From Thalassospira mesophila (GTDB lineage Bacteria; Pseudomonadota; Alphaproteobacteria; Rhodospirillales; Thalassospiraceae), in the NCBI RefSeq assembly GCF_002115755.1, contig NZ_JFKA01000012.1:1-64000 (forward strand): a stretch of DNA of 64,000 nucleotides, given 5' to 3'. Both the position numbers and the translations under genes were made by a program. Position 1 is the first letter of the stretch. Every line of letters starts with the position of its first letter. Below the pieces are notes generated by a model. The model made no database searches. It saw only the letters and a program-made list of their open reading frames with translations, and had not been told where the DNA came from. Below are positions 52,955-61,782 of this stretch, one piece after another.

Positions 52955-54101
52955 TTTTAACGCCAAACGCCGGGATGTTTTGCGCCTGTTTGGGTTGGGC
53001 GGGGCGATCACCTTTTTGCCCGCCAGCTTTGCCAGGGCCGCAACCACGGTAACCGCGCCCGAAGACCGCGCCGTATATATCAGTGCCAGTGCAGGCAATA
53101 ATGACGACTTTTATGTCAGCGCCTTTAACGCGCAGGGCAAAATCCTGTATGAACAGCCCCTGCCCGGCCGTGGTCATGATGTGGGCTTGCGCCCCAACCA
53201 TGTCGATGTGGCCGCCGTTGAACGCCGCCCCGGCCTGTATGCCCTGATTATGAACCGCCATACAGGCGAAGTCCGCGCGACATTAAAAAGCCCGGAAGAC
53301 CGGCGTTTTTATGGTCATTCGGTTTATTCCAATGACGGGCGTTACCTTTATATCACCGAAAACGACTTCGATAACGCACGCGGGGTTATTTCGGTGTGGG
53401 ATGCGCAAAACGGCTATAAGCGCGTTGCCGAATTTGACAGCTATGGCATGGGCCCGCACGAGCTGCATTTGTTGCCCGATGGCGAGGGCATGGCAATTGC
53501 CAATGGCGGCCTTAAAACCCACCCGGCTTTTGATGGCAGAACACCGCTAAACATCGAAACCATGGAACCGAACCTGACCGTGATCAGCCGTAAAACCGGC
53601 GAAAAGCTGTATCAGACCCGGCTAAAGGACGATTGGCACAAACTTTCGATCCGCCATATCGACGTAACCCGCGATGGCACCATTGCGACGGGTTTTCAGT
53701 ATCATGGCGGTTTGAACGACGAAGTACCGCTGGTGGGGCTGTGGAAACCGGGCGGGCCAGATTTGCACGCCCTTGAAGCCCCCGATAATGTGCAATACCG
53801 GATGCGCCAATATTGCGGCAGTGTGCGGTTTGATGTTTCGGGTTCCGTCTTTGCCATATCCTGCCCGCGCGGCGGTGTTGTAACCTTCTGGGATGCGCAA
53901 AATGGCAAATTCCTGACCAACATTGCCGCCCCGGATGGCTGCGGTATTGCTGCAACCGACCGCAAGGGCGAATTTGTTGGCACCAGCGGCCTCGGATCAG
54001 GCTGGCGGATGGATGCCCTCAACCGCAAAAGGACCGAACTGCCCGACGATTCGCTTAAATCGTTAAAATGGGACAACCATTTACAACGTATTTCGGCTTA
54101 A
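52935..54101 (+). CDS. DUF1513 Tat-exported beta-propeller protein
   Basis: A 388-residue protein. NAKRRDVLRLFGLGGAITFL is a twin-arginine-type signal followed by SFARA, so export in folded form is likely. The mature part has repeated propeller-like blades (FYGHSVYSNDGRYLYITEND, GPHELHLLPDGEGMAIANGG, SIRHIDVTRDGTIATGFQ). DUF1513 is regularly the last gene of this imelysin cluster, role unknown. GGAGGTGGTTTCA lies before the ATG at 52935, which overlaps the previous stop by 20 bases; a second ATG three codons later is possible. Confidence 0.86.
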   Translation: MPLMETDFNAKRRDVLRLFGLGGAITFLPASFARAATTVTAPEDRAVYISASAGNNDDFYVSAFNAQGKILYEQPLPGRGHDVGLRPNHVDVAAVERRPGLYALIMNRHTGEVRATLKSPEDRRFYGHSVYSNDGRYLYITENDFDNARGVISVWDAQNGYKRVAEFDSYGMGPHELHLLPDGEGMAIANGGLKTHPAFDGRTPLNIETMEPNLTVISRKTGEKLYQTRLKDDWHKLSIRHIDVTRDGTIATGFQYHGGLNDEVPLVGLWKPGGPDLHALEAPDNVQYRMRQYCGSVRFDVSGSVFAISCPRGGVVTFWDAQNGKFLTNIAAPDGCGIAATDRKGEFVGTSGLGSGWRMDALNRKRTELPDDSLKSLKWDNHLQRISA

Positions 54102-54126
54102 AACCGTCCTCATCACAAAAAACACT

Positions 54127-54156
54127 AAAGGCCGCACTTCTTGTTGCGGCCTTTTT
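54127..54156 (+). terminator. Terminator of the imelysin cluster
   Basis: AAAGGCCGCA pairs with TGCGGCCTTT around an eight-base loop, with further Ts, 26 bases after the DUF1513 stop. Confidence 0.92.
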
Positions 54157-54265
54157 ATTTATTTAAAATCAATTACTTATACAGCAACAAGCACCATGAC
54201 GGGAAACCCCGGCGACTGTTTTACAAGCCAATCTGATTTTTTTTGCAATTAATAACGATTTTCAC

Positions 54266-54446
54266 TTGCGTCGGGTTCGGGGCTTACGTATAACAGCTCC
54301 AGACACAGCCCGCGAATGAAACCCATTCGCATTGTCCCCAAAAAGGCTTGTCCTGTCCTGCGGGTCCTCTCTCCTCGCAGGCCTCTCAAGGTGGAAAAGT
54401 GGCGGTGACCGATGCGGGAAACGGTTACCGTCACTTCCGTCTTTAA
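54266..54446 (+). ncRNA. Candidate small RNA with anti-Shine-Dalgarno loop
   Basis: Promoter-like TTGCGT (54266) and TATAAC (54289) are spaced by 17 bases, giving a start near 54300. Three hairpins follow: GCGAATG/CATTCGC (54312-54330); CCTGCG/CGCAGG (54357-54381) whose 13-base loop is GGTCCTCTCTCCT, complementary to ribosome-binding sites; and CGGTGACCG/CGGTTACCG (54403-54430) followed by a pyrimidine-rich end. No protein frame fits. The rest of the 454-base gap (54157-54265) shows nothing. Confidence 0.5.
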
Positions 54447-54471
54447 CCTTCCCGGGCATTACCAACGCGTT

Positions 54472-54507
54472 CAAATAAAAACAGGCACCGGTTTAACCCG
54501 ATGCCTG
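54472..54507 (-). terminator. Terminator after the peptide ABC ATPase
   Basis: CAGGCATCGG pairs with CCGGTGCCTG around a six-base loop and TTTTTATTT follows on the minus strand. Confidence 0.9.
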
Positions 54508-54555
54508 AATTGTTTTTGGTGTGCGCTTCCCTGCCATAACGCAGGTGGGTGGTGG

Positions 54556-56400
54556 TTAAAGCTGCACAAAGTGCCCTTTGCTGACTTCGCGATATTCGCG
54601 AACCGGCGGCACAAAATCCAGCCCGCGCACCGGGCTTTTGATTTCATCAACCGATATGTTGCGCTTGATGTCGCGTCGGGCCGGGTCTGGTACCGGCACG
54701 GCGGCCATCAGTTTTTTGGTATATTCATGCTGGGGATTGTCAAAAACAGATTCGCGCGGGCCAATTTCAACAATTTCCCCCAGATACATCACGGCCACCC
54801 GGTGGCTTACCCGTTCCACCACCGCCATGTCGTGCGATATAAACAAATACGCCAAATTCAGACTTTGCTGCAAATCCATCAGCAAATTGCACACCTGCGC
54901 CTTGATCGACACATCAAGGGCCGAAACCGATTCATCGGCAACAATCACCTTGGGGTCCAGCATCAGCGCACGGGCAATACAAATACGCTGGCGTTGCCCG
55001 CCGGAAAATTCATGCGGCAGGCGTTTCATCATATCGGCACCCAGACCAACACGGTCTAGCAGGTCGGCGGCCTTTTCCCGGGCCTGTTTGCGCGACCCCA
55101 GACCATTTTCAACAAACGGTTCGGTCACAGCCGAGCCAATGGTCATACGGGGGTTAAGGCTGGCGAACGGGTCCTGAAACACCATCTGGATGCTGCGTCG
55201 CATTTGGCGCAGGCCCGGCGCGCGCAAATTCATCACATCATAGCCGTCAAGGGTGACCTCGCCGCTGGTGGGCTCCACCAAACGCGAGATCGAACGCCCG
55301 GTGGTGGATTTACCACAGCCAGACTCGCCAACCAGCGATAATGTTTCGCCCTGAAACAGGTCAAACGACACATTTTCAACCGCGTGAACCGCCCCGGTTT
55401 TGCGGCCAAAAATGCCCGATGTAATATCAAACCGGGTGGTCAGGTTTTTAACCGACAAAACCGGCGTTACGTGATGATCAACCGTATCGGCAACTTCGGT
55501 ATCCCCCGTGGCGACACCGGTTTTAACATCGACAATGGCGAAACGACGGGGAAGCTGACTGTCCTTCATCGACCCAAGTGCGGGCACAGCGGCCAAAAGC
55601 GCACGGGTATAGGGATGTTTGCCATGATAGAAAATATCGGCGGTTTTACCGGTTTCAACCACATCACCGCGAAACATCACAATGGTCCGGTCGGCAATTT
55701 CGGCAACCACCCCCATATCGTGGGTAATAAACAAAACCGCCATCCCTTCTTCTTCCTGAAGAGATTTGATCAGATCAAGAATTTGGCCCTGAATGGTCAC
55801 ATCAAGGGCGGTTGTCGGTTCATCGGCGATCAAAAGCCGCGGCTTGCCCGCCAGGGCCATGGCGATCATAACACGCTGGCGCATCCCGCCTGAAAACTGG
55901 TGCGGGTATTCGTCAAACCGTGCCGCGGCATTGGGAATGCGTACTTTTTCAAGCAAGCGAATGGTTTCGGCACGGGCGTCTTTTTTGGAAATATCACGAT
56001 GGCACAGCATGGCTTCGGCAATTTGCTGGCCGATGGTGAAAATCGGGTTCAGGCTGGTCATCGGCTCCTGAAAAATCATCGATATTTCATTGCCGCGAAT
56101 ATGGCGCATGGGCTCGGGTGCCAAGGACAGCAAATCCTGCCCGCCAAACATGATCCGGCCTTCGGTTTTGGCATTGTGTTTGTGCAAAAGCCCCATGATG
56201 GAAAGCGAGGTTACGCTTTTGCCCGATCCCGACTCGCCCACAATGGCAACGGTTTCACCGGGCGAAATATCAAAACTGATATCGCGGATAACGTTTTTCC
56301 ATTCGTGCCCGACCCGAAAAGACGTCGACAGGTTTTCAACACTTAGAACTGGCCCTAACAAACCGCTGGCAGCCTGTGGTGCGGCAGCAACTGTCGGCAT
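54556..56400 (-). CDS. Fused double ABC ATPase for peptide uptake (DppD-DppF/GsiA type)
   Basis: A 614-residue protein with two complete ABC domains. First: Walker A GESGSGKS near residue 55, signature [12 protein letters not shown], Walker [13 protein letters not shown]. Second: GESGCGKST near residue 365, [27 protein letters not shown] (Glu-Ser instead of Glu-Pro). Each ends in the oligopeptide-type [12 protein letters not shown] / [12 protein letters not shown] motif. It powers the DppB-DppC channel encoded divergently at 59.8 kb. A terminator lies between it and the amidohydrolase gene, so it may have its own promoter. Confidence 0.92.
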   Translation of the reverse strand: MPTVAAAPQAASGLLGPVLSVENLSTSFRVGHEWKNVIRDISFDISPGETVAIVGESGSGKSVTSLSIMGLLHKHNAKTEGRIMFGGQDLLSLAPEPMRHIRGNEISMIFQEPMTSLNPIFTIGQQIAEAMLCHRDISKKDARAETIRLLEKVRIPNAAARFDEYPHQFSGGMRQRVMIAMALAGKPRLLIADEPTTALDVTIQGQILDLIKSLQEEEGMAVLFITHDMGVVAEIADRTIVMFRGDVVETGKTADIFYHGKHPYTRALLAAVPALGSMKDSQLPRRFAIVDVKTGVATGDTEVADTVDHHVTPVLSVKNLTTRFDITSGIFGRKTGAVHAVENVSFDLFQGETLSLVGESGCGKSTTGRSISRLVEPTSGEVTLDGYDVMNLRAPGLRQMRRSIQMVFQDPFASLNPRMTIGSAVTEPFVENGLGSRKQAREKAADLLDRVGLGADMMKRLPHEFSGGQRQRICIARALMLDPKVIVADESVSALDVSIKAQVCNLLMDLQQSLNLAYLFISHDMAVVERVSHRVAVMYLGEIVEIGPRESVFDNPQHEYTKKLMAAVPVPDPARRDIKRNISVDEIKSPVRGLDFVPPVREYREVSKGHFVQL

Positions 56401-56464
56401 GGAATACCCCCTGATGTGGTATATTAAATTTCACTGCCCGCTTTTTCGCGGGTCATTTTAGGCA

Positions 56465-56493
56465 AAAATGCAAAATGGGCCCCGAAGGGCCCA
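56465..56493 (-). terminator. Terminator between the amidohydrolase and ABC ATPase genes
   Basis: On the minus strand TGGGCCC-TTCG-GGGCCCA, a perfect stem closed by a UUCG tetraloop, is followed by TTTTGCATTTTT. It lies 65 bases before the ATPase start. Confidence 0.88.
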
Positions 56494-56501
56494 CCGCATT
56501 G

Positions 56502-57665
56502 TCAGGCCACCAGTTTGTTTTCAACCAGCGACACCCAATAGCTGATGCCAAACGGCAGCAGATCATCGTTAAAGTCGTATTCCGGGTGATGCAGGTTGGC
56601 GGTATCGCCATTGCCCACAAACACAAACGCCCCCGGGCGCGCTTCGAGCATATAGGAAAAATCCTCGGCTCCCATCACCGGTGGCGGGCTGGTATTAACC
56701 GCCGCATCGCCCGAAACGTCACGGGCAACGGTGGTGACAAAATCGGTTTGCGCATCGTGGTTCTGCGTAATCGGATAACCGCGATGATAATCAACCTTGG
56801 CCGACCCACCCAAAAGCTTGGCGGTACCTTCAACAATTTCGACAAAGCGTTTTTCGGCCATGTCGCGAATTTCGGGCAGCAACGTGCGCACAGTGCCCTT
56901 CATGGTAACATCGGCCGGGATCACGTTATGGGCTTCGCCGCCATGAATGGCGGTGATTGATACCACCAGCGATTCCAGCGGGTCGGTTTCGCGCGCCACA
57001 ATATTTTGCACCGATGTAATAATTTGTGCCGCAATAACAACCGGGTCAACGCCCAGATGCGGGGTGGATGCATGGCCACCCTTGCCGGTAATTGTAACCT
57101 CGAAATGGTCGGCAGCGGCCATAACCGGGCCTTTGCGAATATTAAAATGCCCCACCGGCAAGCCCGGCGAATTGTGCATGCCATAAACTTCTTCGATGGC
57201 AAACTTGTCCATCAAGCCGTCTTCGATCATGGCAAGCCCGCCGCCGCCGCCTTCTTCAGCAGGCTGAAAAATCAGCGCGACAGAGCCTTTGAAATTTCGC
57301 GTCTGCGACAGGTATTTCGCCGCCCCTAACAGCATTGCCGTGTGGCCATCATGGCCGCAGGCATGCATTTTACCAGGGGTTTTCGAGGCCCATTCAACCG
57401 GGCCTGCTTCCATAATCGGCAAGGCATCCATGTCTGCGCGCAGGCCGATGACGGGGCCATCACCAGCCTTGCCCTTGATGACGCCAACAACGCCTGTTTT
57501 TCCCAGTCCGTAATCCACACTGTCGCAGCCAAACTCTTTCAGCTTGGCCTCAACAAACTTTGAGGTTTCGAAAACGTCATACAGCAATTCGGGATGTTCA
57601 TGCAGATAGCGTCGCCATGCCGCGACTTCGGCATACAGCTCGTTTGATTGATTTAAAACAGGCAT
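56502..57665 (-). CDS. M20-family amidohydrolase / N-acyl-amino-acid or peptide hydrolase (HipO-like)
   Basis: A 387-residue M20D peptidase. Metal-site motifs: GLRADMDALPI, HACGHDGHTAML, FQPAEEGGGGGLAM, and a late H in TANLHHPEYDFND. The dimerisation domain lies near residues 185-290. Such enzymes cleave hippurate, N-acetyl amino acids or dipeptides. Position beside a peptide transporter suggests it processes imported peptides or acyl-amino acids. No signal peptide, so cytoplasmic. Divergent from dppA. Confidence 0.87.
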   Translation of the reverse strand: MPVLNQSNELYAEVAAWRRYLHEHPELLYDVFETSKFVEAKLKEFGCDSVDYGLGKTGVVGVIKGKAGDGPVIGLRADMDALPIMEAGPVEWASKTPGKMHACGHDGHTAMLLGAAKYLSQTRNFKGSVALIFQPAEEGGGGGLAMIEDGLMDKFAIEEVYGMHNSPGLPVGHFNIRKGPVMAAADHFEVTITGKGGHASTPHLGVDPVVIAAQIITSVQNIVARETDPLESLVVSITAIHGGEAHNVIPADVTMKGTVRTLLPEIRDMAEKRFVEIVEGTAKLLGGSAKVDYHRGYPITQNHDAQTDFVTTVARDVSGDAAVNTSPPPVMGAEDFSYMLEARPGAFVFVGNGDTANLHHPEYDFNDDLLPFGISYWVSLVENKLVA

Positions 57666-57988
57666 TGGTGGTGGCCTCGCTGATTTTAAATGTTATGGGA
57701 TTTTTTTTTCGTGACAAAACAATGTTACGCAGCACAAACTTCGATCAGCAAGAAGAAATGTTTCCTTCTTGAATAAAAAATGTGCATGTGATTTCATCAG
57801 CTTACCAACGCGGCATTTCAATCAAAAAGGACCGCCACCCAGGATTACCTCCTGAACCGCCACTGGTGGTTTTTCTTTTTTTTGCAGTGCAAACAAGAAG
57901 TTCCGTACACGGAACCGGTTTCTGCGGCGATTGGGAAGAGACAAGGCCGAGCCGGATTAACCGGCCAATTCAATCAGGGATTAAAATA
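57666..57988. promoter_or_regulatory. Divergent dpp/amidohydrolase promoter region with leader hairpin
   Basis: An inverted repeat CAAGAAG-N9-CTTCTTG spans 57749-57771. Further on, AACCGCC-ACT-GGTGGTT (57856-57872; one G-T pair) is followed by TTTCTTTTTTTT to 57883, a terminator-like element about 105 bases before the dppA ATG. No gene of normal size fits here. Confidence 0.55.
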
Positions 57989-59698
57989 ATGACCAAACTT
58001 CGCCTCCTGCTGACAGCGTCAGCAGTCGTTATGGCACTTGGCGCTGCCACCAGCGCCCAGGCCGCCCGAGGATCGGACGGGGAACTCAAGATCCTTTACT
58101 GGCAAGCCGTTTCCATCCTTAACCCGTATCTTTCGGGGGGTACCAAAGACCTTCACGGGTCCTCAATGGTGATCGAGCCTCTGGCCCGTTACGACGAAAA
58201 AGGGAACATGGTCCCCGAACTGGTCGACGAAATTCCGACCGTTGAAAATGGCGGCGTTTCCAAAGACCTTAAATCCATCACCTGGAAAATCAGCAAAGGC
58301 ATCAAATGGTCTGACGGCACCGATTTCACCGCCGAAGACGTTGCCTTTACCGCCGATTACTGCCTGGCGCCCGATGGCGGCTGCCAGCAGCGCGCCTATT
58401 TTTCCGATGTGACCAAGGTCGAAGCCATTGACCCGCTGACGGTCAAGGTTACCTTTGGTGTCGCCAAACCGTTCCCCTATGGGCCGTTTGTTGGCAGCCA
58501 GTCGCCGATCCTGCAAAAGGCCCAATTCAAAGACTGCATGGGCCCCAAAGCCCCCGAATGCACCGATGCCAACTTTCATCCGCATGGCACCGGCCCGTTC
58601 CGGGTAACCGAATTCAAACCAAACGACGTTATTTCGTTTGAAGCCAACCCGTATTACCGCGTTGCTGACGAACCCCATTTTGCCACGGCCGTTCTTAAAG
58701 GCGGCGGCGATGCCGCATCGGCAGCACGCGCCGTTCTTGAAACCGGCGAATATGACTATGCCTGGAACCTTCAGGTCGAGCCGGAAATTCTGGCGCAAAT
58801 GGCCCAGGCCGGCAAAGGTGTGATCGTTTCATCGTTTGGCACCCAGGTTGAACGCCTTGAAGTTAACCCGTACGATGCCAGTGCCGCTGCCGGTGATGCC
58901 CGGTCAACCAAACAGGCCGGCCCCAACCCCGCCCTGTCCGACCCGGCAGTACGCAAGGCCCTGTCCATCGCAATTGACCGCGATTTGCTGGTTGAAGCCG
59001 GATACGGCGAAGCAGGCCGATCAACCTGTAACTTCGTTCCCGCGCCCGATATTTACGCATCAACCAAAAATAACTGGTGCCTGAAGCAGGATATCGCCGG
59101 TGCCAATAAATTGCTCGACGATGCCGGTTGGGTTATGGGATCAGACGGTGTTCGCACCAAGGGCGATGCCCGCCTGTCGCTGATTTTCCAAACCTCGACC
59201 AACTCGGTCCGACAAGGCAGCCAGGCCCTGATCAAGCAGATGTGGCAGCAGATTGGCGTTGAAACCGAACTGCGCAACACCGACCCGTCGGTCTTTTTTG
59301 GTGGCGACCCGGCCAGCCCGGATACCTTCCAGAAATTTTATTCCGACGTTGAAATGTACACCAACAACTTCGACGGCACCGACCCGGAAAAATACCTTGC
59401 CGGTCGGACCTGCGAACGCATCCCCAGCCCGGAAAACGGCTGGTTGGGTGAAAACATTTCGCGTTATTGCGACCCGGCATATGACAAACTTGCTGCCAAA
59501 CTGGCCGGAACCGGCAAACTGGCAGACCGGGCCGAAATTGCCAAAGAAATGAACGATATGCTGATCGAAGCTGGCACCATGATCCCGCTTATCCACCGGG
59601 GCGACGTTTCCGCCCGTGCCGCAAATCTTGATGGTGTTCGCATGAACTCCTGGGATTCGCAGCTGTGGAACGTGGCTTCCTGGTCGCGCAAGAAATAA
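57989..59698 (+). CDS. dppA: Peptide ABC transporter substrate-binding protein
   Basis: A 569-residue family-5 (DppA/OppA) binding protein. Signal peptide MTKLRLLLTASAVVMALGAA ends near AQAARG; mature features are YWQAVSILNPYLSGG, WKISKGIKWSDGTDFTAEDV and DPAVRKALSIAIDRDLLV. Six to eight Cys (YCLAPDGGC, KDCMGPKAPEC) hint at disulfides. AGGGATTAAAATA precedes the ATG. Permease genes follow; ATPases are encoded divergently. The symbol denotes family, not proven substrate. Confidence 0.88.
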   Translation: MTKLRLLLTASAVVMALGAATSAQAARGSDGELKILYWQAVSILNPYLSGGTKDLHGSSMVIEPLARYDEKGNMVPELVDEIPTVENGGVSKDLKSITWKISKGIKWSDGTDFTAEDVAFTADYCLAPDGGCQQRAYFSDVTKVEAIDPLTVKVTFGVAKPFPYGPFVGSQSPILQKAQFKDCMGPKAPECTDANFHPHGTGPFRVTEFKPNDVISFEANPYYRVADEPHFATAVLKGGGDAASAARAVLETGEYDYAWNLQVEPEILAQMAQAGKGVIVSSFGTQVERLEVNPYDASAAAGDARSTKQAGPNPALSDPAVRKALSIAIDRDLLVEAGYGEAGRSTCNFVPAPDIYASTKNNWCLKQDIAGANKLLDDAGWVMGSDGVRTKGDARLSLIFQTSTNSVRQGSQALIKQMWQQIGVETELRNTDPSVFFGGDPASPDTFQKFYSDVEMYTNNFDGTDPEKYLAGRTCERIPSPENGWLGENISRYCDPAYDKLAAKLAGTGKLADRAEIAKEMNDMLIEAGTMIPLIHRGDVSARAANLDGVRMNSWDSQLWNVASWSRKK

Positions 59699-59771
59699 CA
59701 CCCAGACTGGCCGGGCCTGTAGCAATACAGGCCCGCGCTGCTTTTAGTCCCCTCCAGTCTGGAGCGCCCCC

Positions 59772-60785
59772 ATGCTCAATTACACCTTGCGCAGGTTGAT
59801 GTTTGCGATCCCGACCCTGTTGGTGATCAGCTTTATCATCTTTGCCCTGCTTGACCTTGCCCCGAACGACCCGACGGGCAACCTGCCCCTGACCATTCCG
59901 CCAGAAGTTCGCGAACAAATTCGCCAGTCCCTTGGGCTGGGCGACCCGTTTTTGATCCGCTATCTTAAATGGCTGCACCAGTTTTTCGTCAACGAACCGC
60001 TTAATATCCTGTCGCAGATCACCGGCGCCGATATTTTTGAATCAGCCGACCGGTTGCGTATCCGCTCCTGGGCAACCCGCAGCCCGGTGGTCGACCTGAT
60101 TGTGCAGCGCATGCCCCAAACCCTGTGGGTGGTTGGCATGTCCTATGTCGTTGGTATTCTTATCGCCATTCCGATCGGGATTATTTCCGCGCACAAGCAA
60201 TATTCGATCTTTGACCAGCTTGGCACCTTCGTTTCCATGATTGGCTTTTCGGTTCCGACCTTCTTTACCGGCGTTTTGCTGATTGTGATTTTCAGTGTCA
60301 AGCTGCACTGGTTTCCGTCCATCTATGACACCAATCACAAAGTCACCGACTGGTCGAGTTTGGTTTTTCAAATCAGACAGATGTTCCTGCCTGTTATGGT
60401 GCTGGCCCTGTATAACACCTCGCAAATCAGCCGGTTTGTACGGGCATCGATGCTGGAAAACCTTAATCAGGATTATGTCCGCACCGCACGCGCCAAAGGG
60501 GTTAAGGAAAAAACCATCCTGCTGGTGCATGTGCTGCGCAACAGCCTGATCCCGGTGGTCACGGTGATCGCCCTTGGCGTCCCCACCGTGTTTTCCGGTG
60601 CCATCATTACCGAACAGATTTTTCGGGTAAACGGGCTGGGGCAATTGCTGATTACGTCCATTCAGGGCGGGGATATACCGGTTGTGCAAACCCTGACCTT
60701 TATTTTCGCGGTCCTGATTGTGCTGTTCAACCTGATTGCCGATGTGCTTTACGGCGTACTAGATCCGAGGATTCGCTATGACTGA
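59772..60785 (+). CDS. dppB: Peptide ABC transporter permease (DppB type)
   Basis: A 337-residue permease starting MLNYTLRRLMFAIPTLLVIS, the DppB pattern, with six helices and EAA-like loop YVRTARAKGVKEKTILLVHVLRN near residue 235. A long periplasmic insert (QITGADIFESADRLRIRSW) follows the first helix. TCTGGAGCG precedes the ATG. It overlaps dppC by eight bases. Confidence 0.91.
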   Translation: MLNYTLRRLMFAIPTLLVISFIIFALLDLAPNDPTGNLPLTIPPEVREQIRQSLGLGDPFLIRYLKWLHQFFVNEPLNILSQITGADIFESADRLRIRSWATRSPVVDLIVQRMPQTLWVVGMSYVVGILIAIPIGIISAHKQYSIFDQLGTFVSMIGFSVPTFFTGVLLIVIFSVKLHWFPSIYDTNHKVTDWSSLVFQIRQMFLPVMVLALYNTSQISRFVRASMLENLNQDYVRTARAKGVKEKTILLVHVLRNSLIPVVTVIALGVPTVFSGAIITEQIFRVNGLGQLLITSIQGGDIPVVQTLTFIFAVLIVLFNLIADVLYGVLDPRIRYD

Positions 60786-61701
60786 TGCCTCGCAACCCGA
60801 TATGCAGCTCGAAACCCTGCCGCAGGAACGGTCGCGCGCCATGCAGTTATGGGGGCGTTTTCGCGATCATAAAGGCGGTATCATTGGCGCTGCGGTTTTT
60901 CTGATCATTATCATCGCGGTCACCATCGGGCCTTATATCCACACCATTGATCCGCAATTTCTCGATATCCGGTCCAAAAACCAGGGCCCCAGTATGCTGC
61001 ACCCGTTTGGCACCGATAATCTGGGGCGCGATATGCTGGCACAGGTGTTGGCGGGCGGGCGGCTGTCGCTGTCGGTCGGTATGGTCGCCATGGCCTTGTC
61101 GCTGTTTTTGGGCACCGTGGTCGGTTTGTTATCGGGCTATATCAAATGGCTTGATGGCCCGTTAATGCGGCTGACCGATTTGTTTCTGGCACTGCCGTTA
61201 TTGCCGCTGTTGCTGGTGATTATCATGCTGTTTCGCGAAACATTACGGGCGATATTTGGCCCCGAAACCGGGATATTTATCCTGATTGTGTTCGTGATTG
61301 GCATCACCAGCTGGATGCACACCGCCCGCATTGTGCGCGGCGATGTGTTATCGATCAAAAATCAGGAATTCATTCTGGCGGCCAAAAGTGGCGGCACACG
61401 GGAATATAACATTATCCTGCGTCACCTTTTGCCCAATGTCATGAGTTCGATCATGGTCTCGGCAACCCTTGGCATTGCCACCGCCATTATCACGGAATCA
61501 GCGCTTAGCTTTCTTGGCCTTGGTTTTCCATCGGATTTTCCAACCTGGGGCCGGTTGCTCTATGACGGGGCCAATTTCCTGCAAATCACGCCGTCGCGGG
61601 TTTTGTGGCCCGGCCTTGCCATTTCGCTAACCGTGCTTAGCGTTAATTATATGGGTGATGCCTTCCGCGATGCGCTCGACCCACACAAGGTTAAACATTA
61701 A
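60778..61701 (+). CDS. dppC: Peptide ABC transporter permease (DppC type)
   Basis: A 307-residue permease with an N-terminal OppC-type segment (AMQLWGRFRDHKGGIIGAAVFL), HPFGTDNLGRDMLAQVLAGGR, and EAA-like loop FILAAKSGGTREYNIILRHLLPN near residue 200. It ends FRDALDPHKVKH, typical of DppC. It forms the channel with DppB and is closed by a strong terminator. Confidence 0.92.
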   Translation: MTDASQPDMQLETLPQERSRAMQLWGRFRDHKGGIIGAAVFLIIIIAVTIGPYIHTIDPQFLDIRSKNQGPSMLHPFGTDNLGRDMLAQVLAGGRLSLSVGMVAMALSLFLGTVVGLLSGYIKWLDGPLMRLTDLFLALPLLPLLLVIIMLFRETLRAIFGPETGIFILIVFVIGITSWMHTARIVRGDVLSIKNQEFILAAKSGGTREYNIILRHLLPNVMSSIMVSATLGIATAIITESALSFLGLGFPSDFPTWGRLLYDGANFLQITPSRVLWPGLAISLTVLSVNYMGDAFRDALDPHKVKH

Positions 61702-61730
61702 GCTTTTGCAACTTGTGCATCGAAAAATAA

Positions 61731-61763
61731 AGGGCCGTCCGGTTATGCCGGGCGGCCCTTTTA
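61731..61763. terminator. Bidirectional terminator between dppC and the P-type ATPase
   Basis: AGGGCCGTCCGG pairs with CCGGGCGGCCCT (one G-T pair); T-rich sequence lies on both sides, so it can serve both converging genes. Confidence 0.9.
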
Positions 61764-61782
61764 TCGACAAAAGTGGGTAAAT

